From NCBI RefSeq assembly GCF_946184425.1, contig NZ_CAMHFP010000003.1:1-64000 (forward strand): a DNA stretch of 64,000 nucleotides, given 5' to 3'. Within the stretch, counting starts at the first letter, position 1. Every line of letters starts with the position of its first letter. This DNA comes from an uncultured Methanobrevibacter sp. (GTDB lineage: Archaea; Methanobacteriota; Methanobacteria; Methanobacteriales; Methanobacteriaceae). The notes below the pieces were generated by a model. That model made no database searches. It was not told the DNA's origin and was given only the letters and a program-made list of their open reading frames with translations. This document shows, piece after piece, positions 56,228 to 64,000 of this stretch. Both the position numbers and the translations under genes were made by a program.

Positions 56228-57232
56228 TTATTTGTATCTTTCATGGAATAATATTTCGTCTAACTGATAGTTTTCCCATTCTCTTTTGTTCAATACGATT
56301 TCTAACTCTTGTGGTGTTAATAATGGCTTTTTATACATTTGTGAATCATCTATAGCTATTCGAGGACATGCACTAACAACAAATGCCTCCAATTCCATAT
56401 AAGGTAAAAGCACATCCGGATTAACATTGTCCATTAAGAGTATATATGCTTCCATTCCTTTTTCTTCAAGAATTTTTTTTATTTCCTTTGCAAGTTTCAT
56501 CCGATATTGTCCTTCTTTGGAAGATACGATGATTCCCCATTTTTTAGCACTTCTTGCCTTGGTTATTCTTGCAAATCTTATCCTTAAAATTCTGTCTGCA
56601 TACTCGTCCATTCTTCTAAGTTCATTGTTGTAAGGATCTAGTGCCAGTACAGGTGTATTTGAAAATAGATTAATTCCTAACGGATGAAAATTGCCGCTGC
56701 CTATGAACAGAAATATTTCAGCATCCAGATTTTTGATGGAAGAGAAATTGCATCCCAAAACCTGTCCTTTCCGGGTTGATTTTGATGAACCGAGCACGAC
56801 TTCTTTGCCGTTATCTTCTAGATAATCTTTTATTTCATTTAAAAGATGTAAATGTTGTGTTGTTGTTACTAAAGCTACTTTAGAATAATCTTTTAGAGCA
56901 TCTAAACATTTTTCTAAATCTTTTTTGATATCAATTTTTGCAAATGCTTCAATAAAAATTGTAGGAACTTCATATTTTAGGGGAAGCGGTGTATGTCCGT
57001 AATGCACAATCAAATCAACTGAACCTTTCATTTTATAGTCGCTTACATCACATGCTCCAAAACACGGATCGCCTGAAATGATAACTGTGGCATCGGTTTC
57101 ATCTTCAATTTTTCGTGCAATTTTCACGGCCTGCATTTTCAGTCCTTCCGGAAATTGAAGGCCTACTGTTTCTACATTTTTGGAGTTGATTTTACGGATT
57201 ACTCTGTCTAAATCCATATCGTACATTGACAT
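56228..57232 (-). CDS. dph2: Diphthamide biosynthesis enzyme Dph2, 334 aa
   Basis: A non-classical radical SAM enzyme that transfers the aminocarboxypropyl group to a histidine in elongation factor 2. Three spaced cysteines that hold the 4Fe-4S cluster are visible: [24 protein letters not shown] and [13 protein letters not shown]. Further family blocks are [20 protein letters not shown] and [17 protein letters not shown]. The ATG at 57232 lies 1 base after the hpt stop; the longer upstream TTG start was rejected. The length of 334 is typical for the archaeal homodimer. Confidence 0.95.
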   Translation of the reverse strand: MSMYDMDLDRVIRKINSKNVETVGLQFPEGLKMQAVKIARKIEDETDATVIISGDPCFGACDVSDYKMKGSVDLIVHYGHTPLPLKYEVPTIFIEAFAKIDIKKDLEKCLDALKDYSKVALVTTTQHLHLLNEIKDYLEDNGKEVVLGSSKSTRKGQVLGCNFSSIKNLDAEIFLFIGSGNFHPLGINLFSNTPVLALDPYNNELRRMDEYADRILRIRFARITKARSAKKWGIIVSSKEGQYRMKLAKEIKKILEEKGMEAYILLMDNVNPDVLLPYMELEAFVVSACPRIAIDDSQMYKKPLLTPQELEIVLNKREWENYQLDEILFHERYK

Positions 57233-57233
57233 T

Positions 57234-57803
57234 TTAATCTTCGATTGTTTTTTCAATTACTACTTTTCCATCAATTACGTCTAATTTTACAATAGACAAT
57301 ACCTCTACGTTGGTTTCATTTTCAACTATTTCTTTTCCTTTTCCCTTTTCAATAACGGCAACAACAGACTTGATGTCTAAGCCCATGTCTTCTAAAGTTT
57401 TTATCAATGCAATTAGGGTTCCGCCGGTACTTACCACATCATCGATGAGAAGAATTTTTTCTCCTTCATGCAAATCATTAACATAAAGGTTTGATGAGCC
57501 GTATCCTGTTTTCTGATAAACTTCCTTTTCTCCTTCGAGACCATATTGTCTTTTACGTATAACGACAAATGGAATGTCGGTTGTCAAGGATAGTGCAGTA
57601 GCTAAATGGATTCCCATAGCTTCAACAGCAACAATTTTATCAATATTTAAATCAGCATGTTTATAAACTGCTAAAGATAATTCTCTAAGCATTTTTGGGT
57701 CCATTGCTGGTACGCCGTCACTAATTGGATTTACAAAGTAATTGTAATCTCCTTTCTTCACAATAGGGGATGCTTCTAAAGATTTTTTTACTTCTTCTAA
57801 CAT
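57234..57803 (-). CDS. hpt: Hypoxanthine/purine phosphoribosyltransferase, 189 aa
   Basis: A type I phosphoribosyltransferase for purine salvage. The PRPP-binding loop is [20 protein letters not shown]. The N-terminal [18 protein letters not shown] and [16 protein letters not shown] are typical of the archaeal Hpt/Apt-like group. It converts hypoxanthine or guanine plus PRPP to the nucleotide. The ATG at 57803 follows TGTGAT; a TTG start upstream was not used. It is the first gene of the minus-strand cluster ending with the membrane-protein gene. Confidence 0.93.
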   Translation of the reverse strand: MLEEVKKSLEASPIVKKGDYNYFVNPISDGVPAMDPKMLRELSLAVYKHADLNIDKIVAVEAMGIHLATALSLTTDIPFVVIRKRQYGLEGEKEVYQKTGYGSSNLYVNDLHEGEKILLIDDVVSTGGTLIALIKTLEDMGLDIKSVVAVIEKGKGKEIVENETNVEVLSIVKLDVIDGKVVIEKTIED

Positions 57804-57900
57804 AGTATCACACAAAAATTATAAAAACTTATTAAATATAAATATAATTTAATACAATTATATAATTTTGCTAAAAATGAATTTTTATTAAAGTGATAAT

Positions 57901-59250
57901 ATGGCAATGCTCGGAAGTTTAGGAGAAAATCTTACTAATACAATGAAGAAATTAGTAGGGATGTCAGTTATTGATAAAAAAACAATTAAAGAAGTTGTAA
58001 AAGATATTCAACGAGCTTTAATTCAATCTGACGTAAATATTAAATTAGTTTTAGATTTATCCAAAAAAATTGAATCAAGAGCTCTTGAAGAAGAACCTCC
58101 AAAGGGTATCACTCCAAGAGAACATGTTATAACAATTATTTATGAAGAAATGGTAAACCTACTGGGTAGCGATGCTGCAGGTTTGGACATTAATGAAAAA
58201 CCTTATAAAATTTTATTCCTTGGTCTTCAGGGTTCAGGTAAGACAACCACTATAGGTAAATTATGCAGATATCTGCAGAAAAAAGGGTTCAATCCTGCTG
58301 TTGTTTGTACAGACACATGGAGGCCTGCTGCTTATGAGCAGTTAAGGCAACTTACAGAAGAAATGGATGTTCCATTGTATGGGGATCCAAATAATAAGGA
58401 TGCTTTGGATCTGGCACAGAAAGGTTTGCAGGAGTTCAAAAACAGAAAAGTTATTATTTTCGATACAGCAGGTAGGCATAAGCAGGAAGAGGACCTGATT
58501 GCTGAAATGGATGAATTGGATAATATAATCAATCCTACTGAAGCTATTCTGGTTATTGATGGAACTATCGGTCAGCAGGCTGGTGAACAGGCAAAAGCAT
58601 TTTCACAAGCTACTGATATAGGTTCAATCATCATTACAAAATTGGACGGTTCAGCTAAAGGTGGAGGTGCAATGTCTGCGGTTGCAGAAACTGGTGCTCC
58701 AATTAAATTCATAGGTACTGGTGAAAGAATCGATGACTTTGAGTTATTTGATCCTCAAAGATTTATTTCAAGATTGCTTGGTATGGGAGATATCCAGTCC
58801 CTGATTGAAAAAGCTGAAGAAAATATCGATGAAGACATTGCTGAAAAGACTATGAACAATATGCTTACAGGTAAATTCACCTTGTTGGATATGAAAAACC
58901 AGTTCGAAATGATGAATAAGATGGGTCCGATGCAGCAAGTGCTGAATATGATTCCTGGTATGGGAAATAAGATTACCAAAGAAGCTTCAAAAATGACTGA
59001 GGATAAGATTGATTCTTATAAGATTATGATGTCTTCCATGACGGAAGAGGAAATGCTAAACCCAAAAATCATCAAACAGTCACGTATTCAAAGAATTGCA
59101 AGAGGATCCGGTGTTGATGAAAGTGAAGTAAAAGAACTTTTAAAATATTATAACAACACCAAAAAGACCATGAAAGGTATTGGAAAACGTGGTGGCCGTT
59201 TAGGCGGCGGAGCAATGAACCGTATGATGGGACAATTTATGAACAGATAA
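57901..59250 (+). CDS. srp54: Signal recognition particle protein SRP54, 449 aa
   Basis: The GTPase of the signal recognition particle, which binds 7S RNA and signal sequences and delivers ribosomes to the membrane. The N domain is about 1-90. The G domain carries [61 protein letters not shown] and [19 protein letters not shown]. The methionine-rich M domain starts at about 300 ([18 protein letters not shown]). Full length. Its promoter faces hpt. It heads a plus-strand operon with pus10 directly attached. Confidence 0.98.
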   Translation: MAMLGSLGENLTNTMKKLVGMSVIDKKTIKEVVKDIQRALIQSDVNIKLVLDLSKKIESRALEEEPPKGITPREHVITIIYEEMVNLLGSDAAGLDINEKPYKILFLGLQGSGKTTTIGKLCRYLQKKGFNPAVVCTDTWRPAAYEQLRQLTEEMDVPLYGDPNNKDALDLAQKGLQEFKNRKVIIFDTAGRHKQEEDLIAEMDELDNIINPTEAILVIDGTIGQQAGEQAKAFSQATDIGSIIITKLDGSAKGGGAMSAVAETGAPIKFIGTGERIDDFELFDPQRFISRLLGMGDIQSLIEKAEENIDEDIAEKTMNNMLTGKFTLLDMKNQFEMMNKMGPMQQVLNMIPGMGNKITKEASKMTEDKIDSYKIMMSSMTEEEMLNPKIIKQSRIQRIARGSGVDESEVKELLKYYNNTKKTMKGIGKRGGRLGGGAMNRMMGQFMNR

Positions 59251-59251
59251 C

Positions 59252-60460
59252 ATGTATGAATTAGCTAAACAAATACTTGATGAAACTGATGGTAAAATCT
59301 GTAAGAATTGTCTCGGCCGCAAATTATCTAAAACAGTTGAAGGATCCAATAATATTGAAAGGGCGGATAAGATCTGCAGTGAATTTGGAATAGACTTGGA
59401 TGATGTGGACTGTGTTGTTTGCGATAATCTGTTCGATAAGCTCAATGATGATTTATATAAAAAGATTGATGATAAGATTAATCAGCTGGGCGTTGAATTT
59501 GACACATTTTTAGTGGGTTCAAAAATCAGTAAGGATATTCAAAATAGAGATGAGGAATTATCTGAAAAATTAAATTTAAGTGTTGAAACTATTAAAAAGG
59601 AAGTTAATCGATTAATAGGTCTTGGCATTTGGGAAATATATGACAAGGAAGCAGAATTTGAAAGTCAGGACATAGTTTTCAATATAGACTTAATTAATGA
59701 ACCTAAAGTCAGAATTCAGATTAACCCGTTATATGTTGAAGGCAAATACAATAAATTAAAACGTGGAATACCTCAAACCAAATGGCCATGTACCAAATGC
59801 AAGGGAAGAGGCTGTGAAGAGTGCAATTACACGGGCAAACAGTATCCTGAATCAGTTGAAGAATTGATTTCCGAGCATTTTTTAAAACTGACCAAAGGAA
59901 AGGAAGCCAAATTCCATGGTGCGGGCAGGGAAGATATTGACGTTTTGATGTTGGGTTCTGGTAGGCCATTTGTTTTGGAAATCAAGGAACCTAAAATTAG
60001 AAATCTTGATCTGCCATCATTAGAAAAGGAAATTAATAAGATTAATGAAGGTAAAACTTCTTATCATAATTTGCATGTTTGCCAGAGAAGAAGAAAAGCG
60101 GAAATTAAGCAATCTTCTCCGGATACATATAAGGTTTATAATGCATTTGTCAAATGTGAAAATGCATATGACAAAGATAAGCTTGAATTATTAACAGAAT
60201 TCGATGAAATACATCAGCAAACTCCTTTGAGGGTTTTAAGGCGCCGTGCAGATAAGGTACGCATCAAACATGTGTTAGATTTATCTTATGAAATTGTGGA
60301 TGATACAACATTTAATATGCGCATCAAAACTGAAGGCGGACTGTATATTAAAGAGTTAATTTCAGGCGATGACGGAAGAAGTCATCCTAATGTTAGTGAA
60401 GTTTTAGGAGTCACTGCAGTTTGTGAACAATTGGATGTAATTGAAGTAAGCGAGAAGTAG
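59252..60460 (+). CDS. pus10: tRNA pseudouridine synthase Pus10, 402 aa
   Basis: Makes pseudouridine 54 and 55 in archaeal tRNA. The N-terminal THUMP-like zinc domain has [18 protein letters not shown] and later [20 protein letters not shown]. The catalytic domain has [20 protein letters not shown], with the catalytic aspartate, then [10 protein letters not shown], and ends [20 protein letters not shown]. The length is typical. It begins one base after the srp54 stop, so the two are coupled. Confidence 0.95.
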   Translation: MYELAKQILDETDGKICKNCLGRKLSKTVEGSNNIERADKICSEFGIDLDDVDCVVCDNLFDKLNDDLYKKIDDKINQLGVEFDTFLVGSKISKDIQNRDEELSEKLNLSVETIKKEVNRLIGLGIWEIYDKEAEFESQDIVFNIDLINEPKVRIQINPLYVEGKYNKLKRGIPQTKWPCTKCKGRGCEECNYTGKQYPESVEELISEHFLKLTKGKEAKFHGAGREDIDVLMLGSGRPFVLEIKEPKIRNLDLPSLEKEINKINEGKTSYHNLHVCQRRRKAEIKQSSPDTYKVYNAFVKCENAYDKDKLELLTEFDEIHQQTPLRVLRRRADKVRIKHVLDLSYEIVDDTTFNMRIKTEGGLYIKELISGDDGRSHPNVSEVLGVTAVCEQLDVIEVSEK

Positions 60461-60465
60461 ATATT

Positions 60466-60933
60466 ATGGCAGATGAATTTACACATTTAACTGATAGCGG
60501 AGTACATATGGTTGAAGTTGGTGCTAAGCCGGACCAAAAAAGAAGGGCTATTGCCAGAGGTAGTATTTTTTTAGATAAACATACTGTTGATTTAATTCAA
60601 AATGAAGAAATTAAAAAGGGTAATGTACTTACCACTGCTCAAATTGCAGGAATTCAGGCAGTTAAAAATACTTCTTCAATAATTCCACTTTGTCATCCGT
60701 TGGCTTTAACTGGTATTGAACTTGATTTTGAAGTTAAGCAAACAGAAATCATAGCTACCTGTGCTGTTAATACTTTAGGTAAAACTGGAGTTGAAATGGA
60801 AGCTATTACTGGCGTTAGTGTAGCGTTGCTTACTGTATGGGACATGGTCAAGGCAGTTGAAAAAGATGAGAACGGCCAATATCCAGATACTCGTATAAGT
60901 GATATCAAGGTTATCAAAAAAGAAAAAATTTAA
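60466..60933 (+). CDS. moaC: Cyclic pyranopterin monophosphate synthase MoaC, 155 aa
   Basis: Converts the MoaA product to cyclic pyranopterin monophosphate in molybdopterin synthesis. Motifs are [20 protein letters not shown], the active-site [20 protein letters not shown], and [20 protein letters not shown] followed by the C-terminal [14 protein letters not shown]. Length is typical of archaeal MoaC. It follows pus10 by 5 bases. Confidence 0.96.
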   Translation: MADEFTHLTDSGVHMVEVGAKPDQKRRAIARGSIFLDKHTVDLIQNEEIKKGNVLTTAQIAGIQAVKNTSSIIPLCHPLALTGIELDFEVKQTEIIATCAVNTLGKTGVEMEAITGVSVALLTVWDMVKAVEKDENGQYPDTRISDIKVIKKEKI

Positions 60934-61002
60934 ACTATATATACTATGAAAAAAATATTTATATACAATTATTTTAATTAATTAATTAGGAAGGAGATTA
61001 CT

Positions 61003-61164
61003 ATGGCAAAAAAGGATAATAAGATTTCTATGCCTCAGACAGGTGCAGGTTTAGTAAGATATTTTGATGAAGAAAGTGTAGGCCCAAAACTTTCTCCTGA
61101 ACATGTTCTCGTTGCTACTGTTATTATAGCAATACTTTGTTTTGTTTTAAGATATTCTGCTTAA
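61003..61164 (+). CDS. secG: Preprotein translocase subunit Sec61-beta (SecG), 53 aa
   Basis: A short single-span membrane protein of the archaeal Sec translocon. It reads MAKKDNKISMPQTGAGLVRY with FDEESVGPKLSPEHVLVATV and a hydrophobic end IIAILCFVLRYSA. The SMPQTGAGLVRYFDEE stretch and KLSPEHVL are the family signature. The strong AGGAAGGAG ribosome site is 9 bases upstream, and a TATA-like stretch lies near 60960. It is too short for most automatic ORF cut-offs. Confidence 0.95.
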   Translation: MAKKDNKISMPQTGAGLVRYFDEESVGPKLSPEHVLVATVIIAILCFVLRYSA

Positions 61165-61213
61165 GAATATTCTATAAGCAAAAATTCACTACTTTTTTTA
61201 TTATTTTGATACT

Positions 61214-62038
61214 ATGTTAACTAAAAGAATTATTCCATGTCTAGATTGTGATTTGCAGGTTCCGGAAGGTAGGGTTGTAAAAGGTGTTGAATTTAAGGAA
61301 ATCAAATATGCAGGTAATCCTGTAGATCTTGCAACACGATATTATGAAGAAGGTGCCGATGAAGTTGTAGTTTTGGATATTACTGCTTCACATGAAAGAC
61401 GAGCTACCATGGCTGATGTTATTGACAGATTGACTGAAAATGTGTTTATGCCAATTTGTGTTGGTGGTGGAATAAGGAAAGTTGACGATTACATTAAAAT
61501 GCTTAAAGCGGGTGCAGATAAATGCTCAACAAACACTGCGGCTATCAAAAATCCGGAACTTTTAACTGAAGCATCAAAAGTAGTCGGATCACAGGCTGTT
61601 GTAATTGGAATTGATGCAAAAAGAAGATATGTTGATCATCCTGATGATGTGCCGGATAAAACAGTTATTGAAACTGAAAAAGGTTACTGCTGGTTTGATA
61701 CTAGTATTTATGGTGGTCGTGAATTCACAGGCATCGATGCTATTCAATGGGCTCAGAAATGTCAGGATTTGGGTGCCGGTGAGATTTTATTGACCAGTAT
61801 GGATGGTGACGGAACTCAAAACGGATATGATATTGAGTTGAATAAAACCATTAATGATGCAGTTGATATTCCGGTAATTGCCAGTGGTGGTGTTGGTGAG
61901 CCAAAACACATTTTAGAAGTGTTTGAAAAGACTGATGTGTCAGCTGCTCTTGCAGCAAGCATATTTCATTTTAACCAATATTCAATAGGCACTGTAAAGG
62001 AATACTTGAAAGAAAATAATGTGGCTGTTCGCTTATGA
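61214..62038 (+). CDS. hisF: Imidazole glycerol phosphate synthase subunit HisF, 274 aa
   Basis: The cyclase half of IGP synthase in histidine synthesis. The TIM barrel shows [87 protein letters not shown] and [16 protein letters not shown]. The aspartates in CLDCD and SMDGDG are the catalytic pair. It is somewhat longer than bacterial HisF because of a middle insertion ([20 protein letters not shown]), which is common in methanogens. It overlaps the next gene by 4 bases. Confidence 0.96.
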   Translation: MLTKRIIPCLDCDLQVPEGRVVKGVEFKEIKYAGNPVDLATRYYEEGADEVVVLDITASHERRATMADVIDRLTENVFMPICVGGGIRKVDDYIKMLKAGADKCSTNTAAIKNPELLTEASKVVGSQAVVIGIDAKRRYVDHPDDVPDKTVIETEKGYCWFDTSIYGGREFTGIDAIQWAQKCQDLGAGEILLTSMDGDGTQNGYDIELNKTINDAVDIPVIASGGVGEPKHILEVFEKTDVSAALAASIFHFNQYSIGTVKEYLKENNVAVRL

Positions 62039-62949
62039 TTGTTGAAGCACCTATTGATTTGGAACTGACACAACTGTCCGGTCAGACTTCACAGCCTCCC
62101 TGGATGGAAGTTGATAACTGTTACAGCAATGTTGTTCTGGTTGATGGTGAGCCGGTTGTTTTTAATTTGAGGCAGGCCGGTGATTTTCTGGATTTTAATT
62201 TTAGGGGCAATGTTTCTCAAAAGAAAGCTATTTCGAAATTAAGCTATATTTTTGATTTGGATTTTGATTTGAATAAATTCTATAAATATCTGGGTAATCA
62301 TGCTGAACTTGCAGAAATGTCCAAGTTCTGCAATGGTTTAAGACTATTTTTGGCACCCGATCCATTTGAGTGTATAATATCATCAATATGTTCTGCCAAC
62401 AATTCCATTAAACGATGGACGAAATCAATTTCTCAGATAAAGTGTAATTGGGGAAATCAATATGGAAATTACTATACTTTTCCTCAAAGCAAGGATTTAT
62501 TAAATGTATATTTGGATGAAGAACAGGAATTAAATTCATCAAATATTCAAAATATTTCAATGTGTAATAATAATCTTAAAAGTTGTGGCGTAGGATATAG
62601 AGCACCATACATGAGAATGGCATCAGAGATGTTTACAGGTGAAATTGATTTCAGGGAAATTTTTGCAATGGATTATGATGAAGCATTTGAAACAATATTG
62701 AAAGTTCCTGGAGTCGGTCCGAAGGTCGCTGATTGCATATTGCTTTATGGATTTAACTTTAGGGAAGCTTTTCCTTCTGATGTCTGGATAAAACGTATAG
62801 TTTCACATTTATATTTTGACGGAAAGGATATGAGTGTGGCCAAAGTCCGTGATTTTGGAATGGAAGAATTTGGAAATAATGCTGGATATGTACAGCTTTA
62901 TTTGTTCCATTATGCAAGAAAATCCGGTTTGATGAGTAAACTAAAATAA
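62035..62949 (+). CDS. 8-oxoguanine DNA glycosylase/AP lyase (Ogg-like HhH-GPD), 304 aa
   Basis: A base-excision repair glycosylase. The N-terminal Ogg domain includes [13 protein letters not shown], the middle block is [20 protein letters not shown], and the HhH-GPD active site is [17 protein letters not shown] with K after GP and aspartate in PSDVW. The [14 protein letters not shown] segment resembles the Ogg1 form. It removes oxidised guanine and cleaves the strand. The start overlaps hisF (ATGA), giving coupled translation, though the two functions are unrelated. Confidence 0.92.
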   Translation: MIVEAPIDLELTQLSGQTSQPPWMEVDNCYSNVVLVDGEPVVFNLRQAGDFLDFNFRGNVSQKKAISKLSYIFDLDFDLNKFYKYLGNHAELAEMSKFCNGLRLFLAPDPFECIISSICSANNSIKRWTKSISQIKCNWGNQYGNYYTFPQSKDLLNVYLDEEQELNSSNIQNISMCNNNLKSCGVGYRAPYMRMASEMFTGEIDFREIFAMDYDEAFETILKVPGVGPKVADCILLYGFNFREAFPSDVWIKRIVSHLYFDGKDMSVAKVRDFGMEEFGNNAGYVQLYLFHYARKSGLMSKLK

Positions 62950-63085
62950 ATTTAATTTTTAGGTGCATCTTTTTTAATACATTTTTCTAAAGTTTGTAGA
63001 AATGTTATATATTGAAAGTTAGGTTCCATGAACTGTGGAATATTTTAAAAAATATATAAAGTTCATTTTTAATATATAATTATTA

Positions 63086-64000
63086 ATGGAAAAGAAAAAT
63101 TTACTTTTATTAGTTTGTACTGTATTGTCATTTTTCACGGTTTTTGCAGTCAATGCGGTGACTATTGTCATTCCATCAATTGCAGCCGAATTTCACATGA
63201 GCAATATTGTTCAAAACTGGGTAACTATCATTTTTTTACTTGTAGTGGCGATACTGTCTGTTCCGGCAGGTCAGATTTCGGGAAAATACGGTCTTAAGAA
63301 AGTTACAATCCTGAGTATAGTTTTATTTATCATTATTTCAATTGTCAATGTGCTTGTAACATCACAGGAACAATTCTTGGCCTGCAGATTGATTTTAGGC
63401 ATTTCACTATCTTTTATTAATGTCACTTCGATGGCGATGATTGTTAATGCTTTCCCTCCTGAAGAACGTGGTAAGGCATTGGGTATAAATATAACTGGTG
63501 TTTATGTAGGTTTGTCATTGTCTCCTTTTATTGGAGGTGTCTTGAATTATAATTTGGGTTGGAGATCTGTAGTATTGTTCGGTGTTCCATTCCTGTTTGT
63601 AATTTTAGCTTTACTTCTAACAAGAATCGATGATGAATGGAGTTCATTTGAAAACATTCCGCTTGATATAAAAGGATCATTTGCCTATGGAATTGGAATA
63701 GTGCTTTTCATGTATGGATTCACTATTTTAAACACTCAACTGGGTATAATACTGACAGTTCTGGGCATAATAATTCTTGTGATATTCGGATTGATAGAAC
63801 TGAAACAGACATATCCTGTATTTGACATAAGATTTTTCAAAAATCGCAAGTTTTTATCCTCTAATTTTGCTTCATTATGTGCATATCTGGCAACTTATGC
63901 TGTAACAACAATTTTAAACTATCACTTGCAGTATATTAAAGGATTCGATTCACAAACTGCTGGTCTGATATTGCTTGTGGCACCATTGTGTCAGGTGATT
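63086..64000 (+). CDS. MFS transporter, 5' part (gene continues past the window)
   Basis: A start at 63086 opens a frame that stays open to the window end (305 codons). The first helices and the loop motif GQISGKYGLKKVTILS (drug:H+ antiporter type) are clear: MEKKNLLLLVCTVLSFFTVF, VTIVIPSIAAEFHMSN, and a later LGWRSVVLFGVPFLFV. The pattern of about six helices before the long central segment, then more helices, fits the 14-helix DHA2 group. The substrate is unknown. TATA-like stretches (aaaaatatataaag) lie 30-40 bases upstream. Confidence 0.85.
   Translation, partial: MEKKNLLLLVCTVLSFFTVFAVNAVTIVIPSIAAEFHMSNIVQNWVTIIFLLVVAILSVPAGQISGKYGLKKVTILSIVLFIIISIVNVLVTSQEQFLACRLILGISLSFINVTSMAMIVNAFPPEERGKALGINITGVYVGLSLSPFIGGVLNYNLGWRSVVLFGVPFLFVILALLLTRIDDEWSSFENIPLDIKGSFAYGIGIVLFMYGFTILNTQLGIILTVLGIIILVIFGLIELKQTYPVFDIRFFKNRKFLSSNFASLCAYLATYAVTTILNYHLQYIKGFDSQTAGLILLVAPLCQVI

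Overview
The window is a low-GC archaeal chromosome segment from a hydrogenotrophic methanogen, most likely Methanobrevibacter or a close relative in Methanobacteriales. The evidence is the C-terminus of heterodisulfide reductase HdrA, an F420H2 oxidase (FprA), an MsvR-type redox regulator, a dihydromethanopterin reductase-like flavoprotein, serine hydroxymethyltransferase, archaeal IleRS, transcription factor S, RpoL, Csl4, Dph2, SRP54, Pus10 and Sec61-beta. Many starts have GGTG, GGAG or GAGG Shine-Dalgarno motifs, and AT-rich TATA boxes precede several operons. The genus is inferred, not proven.

Layout. 1-13.2 kb is core: hdrA end, an MFS exporter, glyA plus a DmrX-like flavoprotein, DUF192, a DsbA-like protein with a coupled micro-ORF, then ileS-purL-moeA-site-2 protease. 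13.3-15.1 kb is an oxygen-defence pair (rubrerythrin, fprA) with a candidate MsvR operator. 15.2-38.4 kb is an accessory island. It opens with a frameshifted tyrosine integrase. It then holds a DUF4143 ATPase behind five 23-bp tandem repeats, an unknown 327-aa protein, and a 1071-aa STAND-type NTPase with a nuclease-like N-terminus. Divergent from the STAND gene is a three-gene operon (PLD-like/VPA1262-like protein, helical protein, HEPN protein). DUF2971 and FRG genes lie head to head, followed by RhuM. Next come decayed HEPN and iron-alcohol-dehydrogenase genes, a Gabija-like gajA-gajB operon carrying a third TIR gene, and a dead insertion sequence. 38.4-40.3 kb is a gene-poor stretch with duplicated promoter-like segments.

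40.3-45.3 kb is a complete phosphate-uptake operon (pstSCAB, phoU, HTH-PhoU). 45.4-53.4 kb holds a tautomerase, an HxlR regulator, an MFS transporter, HEAT and E1-like proteins, TatD, msvR, cbiL, an XPD/DinG helicase and tRNA-Arg(TCG). 53.4-57.8 kb is a minus-strand information-processing cluster (membrane protein, tfs, Nudix, rpoL, csl4, dph2, hpt). 57.9-63 kb is a plus-strand cluster (srp54, pus10, moaC, Sec61-beta, hisF, Ogg-like glycosylase). The window ends inside an MFS transporter.

The best candidate for an undescribed system is the divergent locus at 19.06-26.84 kb. A STAND NTPase faces a tightly coupled three-gene operon across an 85-base shared promoter region, inside an island of recognisable defence families. 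Second is the Gabija-like pair extended by an abutting TIR gene. Family assignments come from reading motifs by eye; no database search was run.
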